Source: an uncultured Dermatophilus sp. (GTDB lineage: Bacteria; Actinomycetota; Actinomycetes; Actinomycetales; Dermatophilaceae). Taken from it: a DNA stretch of 9,665 nt. The stretch is from the NCBI GenBank assembly GCA_945876925.1, contig CAMCQD010000039.1:1-9665 (forward strand), in the 5' to 3' direction. Shown piece after piece: positions 1-7,200 of this stretch. Every line of letters starts with the position of its first letter. The stretch's first letter is position 1. The notes under the pieces were generated by a model. The model saw only the letters and a program-made list of their open reading frames with translations, was not told the DNA's origin and searched no databases. Position numbers and translations under genes: made by a program.

Positions 1-16
1 TATCGTTGCCTGCGCT

Positions 17-30
17 CGGGGCGCGCCCCG
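17..30. repeat. 14-bp perfect GC palindrome downstream of modA
   Basis: CGGGGCGCGCCCCG reads the same on both strands. A second palindrome, CCCCGGGG (26-33), overlaps its right end. It lies about 125 nt beyond the modA stop codon, in sequence with no convincing gene. It could form a short hairpin in RNA or be a chance product of extreme base composition. No function is assigned. Confidence 0.4.
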
Positions 31-99
31 GGGCCTGCGACCGCACGGCAGGTGCGGACCCAGCTGGCTCGTGCGCGGGGTGGGCGGGCCCGGGGTGTG

Positions 100-138
100 G
101 CGGGGCTGGCCAACCCGGTGAGAAGCCAACGGCCCCGC
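100..138 (-). terminator. Possible hairpin downstream of modA
   Basis: The arms GCGGGGC (100-106) and GCCCCGC (132-138) are exact reverse complements. An inner TGGC/GCCA pair (107-110 with 125-128) extends the stem across a 3-nt bulge. It begins 17 nt after the modA stop codon. There is no T-run on the 3' side, so this would be a U-less GC-rich terminator of the kind proposed for actinobacteria. In sequence this rich in G and C such stems arise easily by chance. Confidence 0.25.
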
Positions 139-160
139 CCGGCCCCGCCCGGCCTCACCC
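131..160. repeat. Three tandem 10-mers across the modA stop codon
   Basis: Two identical units GGCCCCGCCC (131-140 and 141-150) are followed by a diverged unit GGCCTCACCC (151-160) with two changes. The third unit contains the modA stop codon (TGA on the minus strand, 157-155). A slippage-prone repeat at this place could alter the 3' end of the gene between strains. Confidence 0.6.
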
Positions 161-967
161 GGCCGCCGGGGCACCGAAGCCGTAGGCCTTCTGCAGCACT
201 TCCTGGCCGCGGGCCGACATCACCAGGTCGATGAAGGCCTGGGCACGCTGGGCGTCGGCGGCGTTCTTCGTCACGGCGATCGGGTAGTGGTTGATGACGT
301 TATTGGCCGGCAGCGGGATCGACTCGACGGCCTTCCCGGCAACGGCAGCGTCGGTCGTGTAGACGATCCCGGCTTCGGCCTGGCCGGACTCGACCTTGCC
401 GCGCACATCGGTGACCTTCTGTTCCTCCGAGGCCGGCTTGAGGGTGACGCCCAGCTGACTGGCCAGCTTGTTAGTCGCCTCACCGCAGGGCACGGCGGGC
501 GCGCAGATGACCAGGTCGGCCGAGTCGAGTGAGGAGTCCAGCCCGGTGACCTTGGCGGGGTTGCCCGCCGGGACGATCAGCGTCAGCGCATTGGTAGCGA
601 ATTCGGTCTGCTTACCGACCAGGCCCTTATCGGCGGCGGCCTTCATCGTGGTGGCGCTGGCCGTCGCGAGCACATCGGCCTGGCTGCCCTCGGCGAGCGC
701 GGCCACCAGATCCTGTGACCCCTGGAAATCGAAGGTGACCTTCACCCCCGGGCTGGCCTGCTCGAACTCGGTGGCCAGCTGCGTGAAGGCACCCTGCAGG
801 GAGGCCGCGGCCAGCACCGTGAGCTGGCCGCTGGTCGTTCCGCTAGCCGTAGCGGCTTCCGGGGACGCCGACGAGTCCGGGGCGAGTGCGGCCGTGGAGC
901 ACCCTGCCAGGGCAGCGGCTCCGGTCAGGGCGACAGCAGGCAGGATGAGGGCGGCAGAGGGGTACAC
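155..967 (-). CDS. modA: Molybdate-binding lipoprotein ModA of a molybdate ABC transporter
   Basis: This is a 270-residue periplasmic-type binding protein. ModA proteins capture molybdate (sometimes tungstate) outside the membrane and hand it to a ModBC importer. The GTG start at 967 is preceded by AAAGGAG (978-972). The hydrophobic N-terminus ends in a clear lipobox, LAGC, with Cys23 as the lipidated residue, then a Ser/Ala/Pro linker to about residue 47. The mature domain shows ModA family signatures: VLAAASLQGAF (51-61), FQGSQDLVAAL (81-91), ADVLATAS (97-104), LVICAPAVPCG (152-162) and a VTDVRGKVESG...GIVYTTDA block (186-207). Ser56, Ser84 and Tyr203 sit where the family binds the oxyanion. 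One oddity is that the signal peptide has no Arg or Lys before its hydrophobic core at this start. The open frame extends upstream to a GTG at 1087, but that stretch lacks the G/C third-position bias of coding sequence and has no ribosome binding site. It lies downstream of narI on the same strand, which fits supply of Mo to NarG. No modB or modC is seen before the window ends. Confidence 0.93.
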   Translation of the reverse strand: MYPSAALILPAVALTGAAALAGCSTAALAPDSSASPEAATASGTTSGQLTVLAAASLQGAFTQLATEFEQASPGVKVTFDFQGSQDLVAALAEGSQADVLATASATTMKAAADKGLVGKQTEFATNALTLIVPAGNPAKVTGLDSSLDSADLVICAPAVPCGEATNKLASQLGVTLKPASEEQKVTDVRGKVESGQAEAGIVYTTDAAVAGKAVESIPLPANNVINHYPIAVTKNAADAQRAQAFIDLVMSARGQEVLQKAYGFGAPAAG

Positions 968-1053
968 GAGGCTCCTTTCCGGCCGAGTAGATCCCCGGTG
1001 CGAACTGTTACTGGCAATACTGGGCAGGCTAGTGACCGGGGACCGCCCGTGAC
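968..1053 (-). promoter_or_regulatory. Region upstream of modA, probable promoter
   Basis: The segment 1000-1035 is less GC-rich than its surroundings and holds a direct repeat of TACTGG (1009-1014 and 1018-1023 on the plus strand). On the minus strand, TAGCCT (1031-1026) fits a loose actinobacterial -10 pattern TANNNT, and TTGCCA (1017-1012) resembles a -35 box. No convincing -10 lies at the right distance from TTGCCA, so the exact promoter is unresolved. Its own promoter is likely, given the 205-nt gap and the hairpins behind narI. Confidence 0.3.
972..978 (-). promoter_or_regulatory. Ribosome binding site deciding the modA start
   Basis: AAAGGAG on the minus strand lies 4 nt before the GTG at 967. 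The arrangement AGGAGCCTCGTG closely resembles that before narK (AGGAGCCCTCGTG), which supports 967 over the upstream in-frame GTG at 1087. The spacing is slightly short. Confidence 0.65.
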
Positions 1054-1079
1054 GCCCCGGACGCGAACGCCGCCGGGGC
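1054..1079 (-). terminator. Second GC-rich hairpin between narI and modA
   Basis: GCCCCGG (1054-1060) and CCGGGGC (1073-1079) form a perfect 7-bp stem around a 12-nt loop that can fold further. It lies about 95 nt beyond narI. No T-run follows. It could be a backup terminator of the nar transcript or part of a longer untranslated structure. Confidence 0.3.
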
Positions 1080-1135
1080 CGCCGCACGCCAGGGGGTGCC
1101 CCCGCTTCCCGTCACGCGGCGAGGGGCCGTGGCGA

Positions 1136-1161
1136 GGGTTCCAGGGGCAGGCGCGGAACCC
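1136..1161 (-). terminator. Candidate terminator directly behind narI
   Basis: GGGTTCC (1136-1142) and GGAACCC (1155-1161) are exact inverted repeats giving a 7-bp stem with a 12-nt loop. The stem starts 11 nt after the narI stop codon, the usual place for an operon-end terminator. There is no U-tract after it, so it would be a U-less hairpin. Position is the main support. Confidence 0.45.
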
Positions 1162-1172
1162 GGTGGTGCCGC

Positions 1173-1967
1173 TCAGGCGCCCTGCGATGGCGCCAGGTCG
1201 TCGGCTCCCTGGTTACCAGTGCCCTGGGTGCGGACCGGCACCCAGCCCGGGTGCGACGTGAGACCCGTGGTCTGCGGTTCGCGGGTGCGGTAGACGATGT
1301 ACGGCCGGGTGAGGTACCCGGCCGGCGCCGAGAGCACGTGCACCAGCCGGGTGAACGGCCAGATCGCGAATAGTGCCAGCGCCGCTACGATGTGCACCTT
1401 GAACGCCAGCGGCACGTCGCTCATGAGGGACGGGTCCGGCTGCAGCGCGAAGATCGAGCGGAACCACGGGCTGATCGTCTCGCGGTAGTCGTAGCCCCCG
1501 TGCGCCCCGCCGGGCAGCTGGGTGGTGATCGTCGCCCACGAGCCCGCCAGGACCGGGATGGCCAGCAGCACGTACATGATCTTGTCGCTGGTCGTGGTCG
1601 CGAGCCGGACGGACTTCACCACGATCCGCCGGTACAGCAGCCCGGCCAGGCCGATGAGCACCATCACCCCCGCGATGGTGCCCGGGATCATCGCCATCAG
1701 GTGATAGACGTGCTCGGGGATCCCGGCGGCCTCAGTGAATGACTTGGGGATCACCAGCCCCATCACGTGACCGGCGGCCACCAGGAGGATGCCGGCGTGG
1801 AACAGCGGCGAGGCCCAGCGCAGGATCGCCGATTCGTTCCACTGGGAGGAGCGGCTCGTCCACCCGAACTGGTCGGTGCGGTACCGCCAGGCGAGCCCGG
1901 CGGCGAGCAGGATGAAACTGACGTAAGGCAGGGCCGTCCACAGGACCGCCGACTCGAAGGTGCTCAT
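1173..1967 (-). CDS. narI: Respiratory nitrate reductase gamma subunit NarI (diheme cytochrome b)
   Basis: This 264-residue membrane subunit oxidises quinol and passes electrons through two b-type hemes to NarH, anchoring NarGH to the inner face of the membrane. Five hydrophobic segments are visible, at roughly 4-27, 50-72, 90-113, 129-147 and 186-210. The four heme-ligand histidines are present with family spacing: His57 and His67 (10 apart) in segment 2, and His192 and His210 (18 apart) in segment 5. These match His56/66 and His187/205 of Escherichia coli NarI. The family signature around SDKIMYVLLAIPVLAG (127-142) and the conserved PWFRSIFALQPDP stretch (167-179) also fit. The length is slightly above the E. 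coli protein (about 225), owing to a polar C-terminal tail after about residue 218. The ATG start overlaps the narJ stop as ATGA and is preceded by AGGAGA (1980-1975). It is the last gene of the nar cluster. Confidence 0.97.
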   Translation of the reverse strand: MSTFESAVLWTALPYVSFILLAAGLAWRYRTDQFGWTSRSSQWNESAILRWASPLFHAGILLVAAGHVMGLVIPKSFTEAAGIPEHVYHLMAMIPGTIAGVMVLIGLAGLLYRRIVVKSVRLATTTSDKIMYVLLAIPVLAGSWATITTQLPGGAHGGYDYRETISPWFRSIFALQPDPSLMSDVPLAFKVHIVAALALFAIWPFTRLVHVLSAPAGYLTRPYIVYRTREPQTTGLTSHPGWVPVRTQGTGNQGADDLAPSQGA

Positions 1968-2698
1968 GCGCGGGTCTCCTGGGTGCTCATCGCCAGGCCG
2001 GGGCCGCCCGGGGCGTACCTGACCGGGGTGGTGGGGAAGGGGAGCTGATCGGTGACGCCGACGGTCTCCGTGGGCGGACCGGCGGCTACGAGCGCCCGGA
2101 TGCGCTGCGCGGTGGCCGGGTCTACCTCCGGCAGGGTCAGCGACACCGCCTCGGCCAGGTGCGCATACGGGCTGCCGGTACCGGCCAGCGCTGCCCGCAG
2201 CACCTCGATGCCTTCCCGGTGCGAGGTGAGCAGCGCCTGGGCGATCTCGTCACCGCTGCGCGCGGAGAACTCCAGCACCACCGGCAGGTAGTCCGGCAGC
2301 TCGCCGCCCGTGAGTTCGTAGCCGCCTGCGGCGAGGGCCTCCTTGAACGCCAGGATCGCCGCCCCGCGGTACCGGGTGTCGCCGACGGCGTAGTAGGTCA
2401 GGTACAGGCAGCAGCGCCGCCGCTGGTCGAAGATCGCCACGTAATGCTCTGCCATCGCCCGCTGCCCGCGCTCACCGGCCTCGTCGAGGAAGCCCGTGAT
2501 CGCGGCGGCGACCCGGGCCGGGGGAGCCCCGGGACCGGACAGGGCCGCCCGTGCCGCGGCCAGGCGGGTGGCGAAGGCGTCCTCGGACGGGTAGTCCAGC
2601 AGCAGGGCGGCGATCATGTGCGTGGTCGCCCGCTGCTGCGGCGTCACCGGGACGCGCGGCAGCGGCGGGGCCAGCGGGGCGCTCACCGTGCGTGCCAC
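1964..2698 (-). CDS. narJ: Nitrate reductase assembly chaperone NarJ (delta subunit)
   Basis: This 244-residue cytoplasmic chaperone is not part of the final enzyme. NarJ proteins bind the NarG N-terminus, hold NarGH until the Mo cofactor and the proximal Fe-S cluster are inserted, and help attachment to NarI. Family features are the N-terminal LLLDYPSED (32-40), the Arg-rich RRRCCLYLTYYAVGDTRYRG block (93-112) and the GGELPDYLPVVLEFSA signature (131-146). The chosen start is a GTG at 2698, two bases after the narH TAA stop, with GGAGGA in the narH tail as the ribosome binding site. The frame is open far upstream inside narH, but that part is an out-of-frame shadow. The first 25 residues and the last 35 are Pro/Ala/Gly-rich and probably disordered. 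The stop overlaps the narI start by 4 nt (ATGA), implying coupled translation. Confidence 0.95.
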   Translation of the reverse strand: MARTVSAPLAPPLPRVPVTPQQRATTHMIAALLLDYPSEDAFATRLAAARAALSGPGAPPARVAAAITGFLDEAGERGQRAMAEHYVAIFDQRRRCCLYLTYYAVGDTRYRGAAILAFKEALAAGGYELTGGELPDYLPVVLEFSARSGDEIAQALLTSHREGIEVLRAALAGTGSPYAHLAEAVSLTLPEVDPATAQRIRALVAAGPPTETVGVTDQLPFPTTPVRYAPGGPGLAMSTQETRA

Positions 2699-2700
2699 GA

Positions 2701-4284
2701 TTACCGTCCTCCGCGCTGACTGCCCGGCCCGGTCGCAGGCACCGGTTCGCGCCGGAACACCGGGGCCGGCAGGCTCACCGCGCCACCGGAACCGGCGGAG
2801 GCGCCCGGGTGGCAGCCCGCCGGGGCGCCCTCGCCGAGCAGGGTGCGCACGTCCTCGCCCAGGGCGCTCATGCCGCGCGGCACCTCGGTGGCGGTGGTGG
2901 GGATGACGTACCGGTCGTCGTACTTGGCTATCGCGAGCAGCCGGTACATGGCTTCCAGCCGTTCGCCGGTGGTGCCCACGGCCGCGGCGATTCCCGGGTC
3001 GGGGACGGTGCCCAGGCGCACGGCGCGCATGTGCGAGCGCATCGCCGCCAGCCGCCGCAGCGACAGCTCCACCGGGTTGGGGTCCCCGGCGGTGAGCAGG
3101 CCTGCCAGGTATTCCAGCGGGATGCGCATGTCGGACACGGCGGTGAGCAGGACGCGGTGGTCCTCGGCGTCCAGTCCGGCGGCGGCGACCTCGTCCACCA
3201 GCGGGCTCAGCGGCGGGATGTACCAGACCATCGGCATGGTCCGGTATTCCGGGTGCAGCGGCAGGGCCACCTCGTAGGTCTGGATGAGATCCCACAGCGG
3301 GGACTGCCCGGCGGCGGTGAGCCACGCCTCCGGCACGCCCTCGGCGCGGGCGGACGCGATGACTGCCGGGTCGCGCGGGTCCAGCAGGATCTCGCGCTGG
3401 GCCCGGTACAGGTCCTGCTCGTCGGCTACCGCGGCGGCCTGGGAGACCCGGTCGGCGTCGTACAGCAGCACGCCCAGGTAGCGCAGGCGGCCCACGCACG
3501 TCTCCGAGCACACCGTGGGCTGGCCGATCTCCAGGCGCGGATAGCACAGGGTGCACTTCTCGGCCTTGCCGGTGCCGTGGTTGATATAGACCTTCTTGTA
3601 CGGGCAGGCCGACACGCACATCCGCCAGCCGCGGCAGCCGTCCTGGTCGACCAGCACCACGCCGTCCTCGGTGCGCTTGTACATCGCCCCCGACGGGCAC
3701 GCGGCCACGCACGTGGGGTTGAGGCAGTGCTCGCAGATCCGCGGCAGGTAGAACATGAACGCCTGGTCGATCGCGGTGACGACCTGCTGGCTCATGCCCG
3801 CCAGCACCGGGTCGCCGGCCAGGGTCTCCAGCGAGCCGCCGAGGTTGTCGTCCCAGTTCGGCCCCCACGAGATGGTGGGCAGGTACTCCCCGGACAGCTG
3901 CGACTTCGCCCGGGCGACCGGGATCGCCGGGGAGTCCTTCGGCGCCGACAGCAGCTTGTCGTACTCGTACGTCCACGGCTCGTAGTAGTCCTGCACGCCG
4001 GGCAGCTGCGGGTTGGCGAAGATGCTCAGCAGGCGGCGCAGGCGGCCCCCGCCGGCCGGGACCAGGCGCCCGCTGCGGGTGCGCGCCCAGCCCCCGCGCC
4101 ACCGGGACTGGTCCTCCCACGTGCGCGGATAGCCGACCCCGGGGCGGGTCTCGACGTTGTTGAACCACATGTACTCGGTGCCCTCGCGGTTCGTCCACGC
4201 CTGCTTGCAGGTGACCGAGCAGGTATGGCAGCCGATGCACTTGTCGAGGTTCATGACCATGCCGATCTGGGCCATCACCTTCAT
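2701..4284 (-). CDS. narH: Respiratory nitrate reductase beta subunit NarH (four Fe-S clusters)
   Basis: This 527-residue electron-transfer subunit carries electrons from the NarI hemes to NarG on the cytoplasmic side. All four cysteine groups are present at the same residue numbers as in E. coli NarH: Cys16/19/22/26; Cys184/187/192/196; Cys217/Trp220/Cys223/Cys227; and Cys244/247/259/263. The tryptophan at 220 in CRGWRMC replaces a cysteine and marks the [3Fe-4S] cluster typical of this family. Conserved stretches include KQAWTNREGTEYMWFNNVET (27-46) and SIFANPQLPGVQDYYEPW (87-104). The last 40-odd residues are a Gly/Ser/Pro-rich tail with one extra Cys, likely disordered. The ATG shares one base with the narG stop (TGATG), and a near-ideal ribosome binding site AGGAGGTGA (4300-4292) lies inside the narG end. 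The stop is 2 nt before narJ. Confidence 0.98.
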   Translation of the reverse strand: MKVMAQIGMVMNLDKCIGCHTCSVTCKQAWTNREGTEYMWFNNVETRPGVGYPRTWEDQSRWRGGWARTRSGRLVPAGGGRLRRLLSIFANPQLPGVQDYYEPWTYEYDKLLSAPKDSPAIPVARAKSQLSGEYLPTISWGPNWDDNLGGSLETLAGDPVLAGMSQQVVTAIDQAFMFYLPRICEHCLNPTCVAACPSGAMYKRTEDGVVLVDQDGCRGWRMCVSACPYKKVYINHGTGKAEKCTLCYPRLEIGQPTVCSETCVGRLRYLGVLLYDADRVSQAAAVADEQDLYRAQREILLDPRDPAVIASARAEGVPEAWLTAAGQSPLWDLIQTYEVALPLHPEYRTMPMVWYIPPLSPLVDEVAAAGLDAEDHRVLLTAVSDMRIPLEYLAGLLTAGDPNPVELSLRRLAAMRSHMRAVRLGTVPDPGIAAAVGTTGERLEAMYRLLAIAKYDDRYVIPTTATEVPRGMSALGEDVRTLLGEGAPAGCHPGASAGSGGAVSLPAPVFRREPVPATGPGSQRGGR

Positions 4285-7200
4285 CAGAAGGTCACCTCCT
4301 GGTTGCTGCGACGGCGGATGAGGGTGACCTCGTCGCGGTTGTTGCCGGTCGGGCCCACGTAGTTGAAGGCGTAGCTCAGCTGCGCGTAGCCGCCGGCGAA
4401 ATGAGAGGGCTTGAGCACGATCCGGGTCAGCGAGTTGTGCGTGCCGCCGCGCCGCCCGGTGGTCTCGGTCAGCGGGGTGTTCATGGTGCGTTCCTGGGCG
4501 TGATGCATGAACACCATGCCCTCGGGGATGCGGTGGGAGACGATGGCGCGCGCCGCGACATTGCCGTTGCGGTTGTACGCCTCCACCCAGTCGTTGTCCC
4601 TCACCGAGATCTTCCCGGCGTCTGCGGGGCTCATCCAGATGGTCTGCCCGCCGCGGCCGAGGGTGAGCATGTGCAGGTTGTCGTAGTACTGGGAGTGGAT
4701 GGCCCACTTGTTGTGCGCTGTGATGTACCGCACCGCGACCTGTGCCTGGCCGGCCGGGGTGGCCGAGACCGTGCCGGGGGCCTGCTCGCCGTACAGCCGG
4801 GCCAGGTCCAGCGGCGGGCGGAACACCGGCAGCGACTCGCCCATGTCCCGCATCCAGTCGTGGTCGAGGTAGTAGTGCATCCGCCCGGTGAGGGTGTGCC
4901 ACGGCTTGTCGTGCTCGACGTTGACGACGAAGGCGCTGTAGCGGCGCCCGCCATGCTCCGAGCCGGACCATTCCGGGGTGGTGATCACCGGTTGCGGCTT
5001 GACCTGGGTGTCGGCGAAGGTGACCTGCTTGCCGGCTTCCTCCTCGCTCAGGCTGACCAGCTCGGTGCCGGTCCGCGTGGATAGCGTGGCCCAGCCCTGG
5101 GTGGCCAGCCGCCCGTTGGTGGCTCCGGACATGTGCATCACGGCGTCCCCGGCCCGGATGGGCGTGTCGGCCAGGGGCCGTCCCTCGCCGGCGCCTTCGC
5201 CGGTGCCGTGCGCGGCCCGGAGCTTGGCCATCTCCTTGTCGGCGATGAGCATGATGCCCTTGGCGGGGATGCCCGGGGACTCCACGAGCGGGCCGATGGT
5301 GTTGAACTTGCTGAGGATCTGGGTGTAGTCGCGTTCCACCGGGATCAGCTTGGGCATGGTCACCCCGGGGATCCAGTCGTCCGGCATGGCGCTCACGTCC
5401 CCGCGGGGCATCGTCATCGCGTCGGGGGTGTCGTGGGCGAGCGGGGCAGGCACGATGTCGGTCTGGGTGCCCAGGTACTGCGGTGCCCACTGGCTGATCA
5501 TCCGGGCCAGCTGCTGGAAGATCTCGAAGTCGCTGCGCGCTTCCCACGGCGGGTCGATGGCCTTGTTGAACGAGTGGATGAACGGGTGCATGTCCGTGGT
5601 GGACAGGTCGTATTTCTCGTACCAGGTCGCGGCCGGCAGCACCACGTCGGAGTGCAGCGTGGTCGAGGTGTTGCGGAAGTCCGCGGTCCACAGTAGGTCG
5701 AGTTTGCCCTGGGGGGCGTCGCGCCACGTCATTGACGCGGGACGCTGCCCGGGCGGGGTTTCCTGCGCGTTGACGTCGTTGCCGGTGCCGATCAGGTGCC
5801 GCAGGAAGAACTCGGTGCCCTTGGCGGAGGAGCCGAGCAGGTTGGCCCGCCACGGTACGAGGATCCGGGGGAAGTTCTCGGGCGCGTCCGGGTCCTCGCA
5901 GGCGAACCGCAGCTGCCCCGAACGCAGCTGGTCCACGATGTAGTCGGCCGGGGCCATCCCGGCCTCGCGGGCCTGCTGGGCCAGCAGCAGCGGGGACCGG
6001 TTGAATGTCGGGTATGAGGGGGTCCAGCCGCGCTTCATCGCCTCGACCATCGTGTCCGCGGTGGTCTTGCCGGCCAGGGTGCCGGCCCCCAGCGGGGAGG
6101 CCAGCGCCTCCGCGGGGGTGTTGTCGTACCGCCACTGGCTCGTGGCCAGGTACCAGAAGCCGGTGGAGATCATCTGCCGGGCGGGGCGGGCCCAGTCCAG
6201 GGCGAAGGCGAACTGGGCCCAGCCGGCGATCGGGCGGACCTTCTCCTGGCCGACGTAATGCGCCCAGCCGCCGCCGTTGACGCCCTGCGTGGCGCACATC
6301 GAGGTCAGCGCGAGGATCGTCCGGTACAGGTCGTCGGCGTGGTAGTAGTGGTTGATCCCGGCGCCCATGATGATCTGCGAACGGCCGCCGGAGTCGAGGG
6401 AGTTCTGGGCGAAGTCGCGGGCCACCCGGATGGCCGCGGGCCCGGGTACGCCGGTGATCTCGCTGGCCCAGGCCGGGGTGCCGGGCACGGTCGCGTCCTG
6501 GTAGTCCTGCGGCCACTGGCCGGGCAGTCCCGGGCGCGCCACGGCGTAGTTCGCCAGCACGAGGTCGTACACGGTGGTGACGAGGCGGCCGCCGGGCAGG
6601 CGCACGGCCGGTACCCCGCGGCGCACGATGCCGGCCCCGATGGAGCCCTCCGGGGTGGCCGAGGCGGGCAGGTCGAACCGGGGCAGCAGCACCTCGGCGG
6701 CCTCCACCGCGGGCGCGCCGGGAGCGGCCGCCGCGCCGGGTTCGCCGAGGTCGGCGATGCTCATGACCGGGTCGATCCCGTCCATGCGCAGGTTCCACTT
6801 GCCGGCCCCCTCGGGGGTGAACCGGTCGGCCAGCGTCCCGCCGGGGTCGGCCGGGCCGCGCTGGCGGTCCCACACCAGGGGGCGGAAGTCGTTCCGCGGC
6901 TGGCCGTCCGCGACCGTGCCCAGGCTGGCCGCGGTGACGAACCGGCCCGGCACCAGGCCCGCTCCGCTGGGGTGTTCGTCGAGTTCGAGCAGGAAGCACG
7001 AGTCGGTGAACTTGCGCATGTAGTCGAGGAAGAACGGCTCGCGCCGCCCGACGTGGAACTCGGTGAGGATGACGTGGCCCATCGCCAGGGCCAGGGCGCC
7101 GTCGGTGCCCGGGGCGACCCGCAGCCACTGGTCGGCGAACTTCGTGTTGTCGGTGTAGTCGGGGGAGACGGAGATGACCTTCTGCCCGTGGTAGCGGGCC

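Larger units (their letters stand above)
1..154. other. Non-coding region downstream of modA
   Basis: This extremely GC-rich stretch follows the modA stop codon in the direction of transcription. It holds the tandem 10-mers at 131-160, a possible hairpin at 100-138 and the palindrome at 17-30. No reading frame here looks like a real gene. A minus-strand GTG at 46-44 opens a frame that runs off the window edge after about 15 codons. It could be the start of a modB permease gene, which commonly follows modA, but it has no recognisable ribosome binding site and too little sequence to judge. Confidence 0.5.

Noticed and set aside
1..46. Possible start of modB at the minus-strand GTG 46-44
   Set aside because: Only about 15 codons are visible, with no ribosome binding site and no membrane segment yet. 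It cannot be supported without the sequence to the left.
1004..1017. Motif CCAGT(A/T)AC shared by the modA and narK upstream regions as a common regulator site
   Set aside because: It is a single 7-of-8 match between two intergenic regions, which is expected by chance, and its distances to the two start codons differ greatly.
2551..4362. Long plus-strand open frame (603 codons) opposite narH and narJ
   Set aside because: It is a composition-driven shadow. The protein is Arg/Gly/His/Ala-rich with no family resemblance, and the opposite strand encodes NarH and NarJ with all expected motifs.
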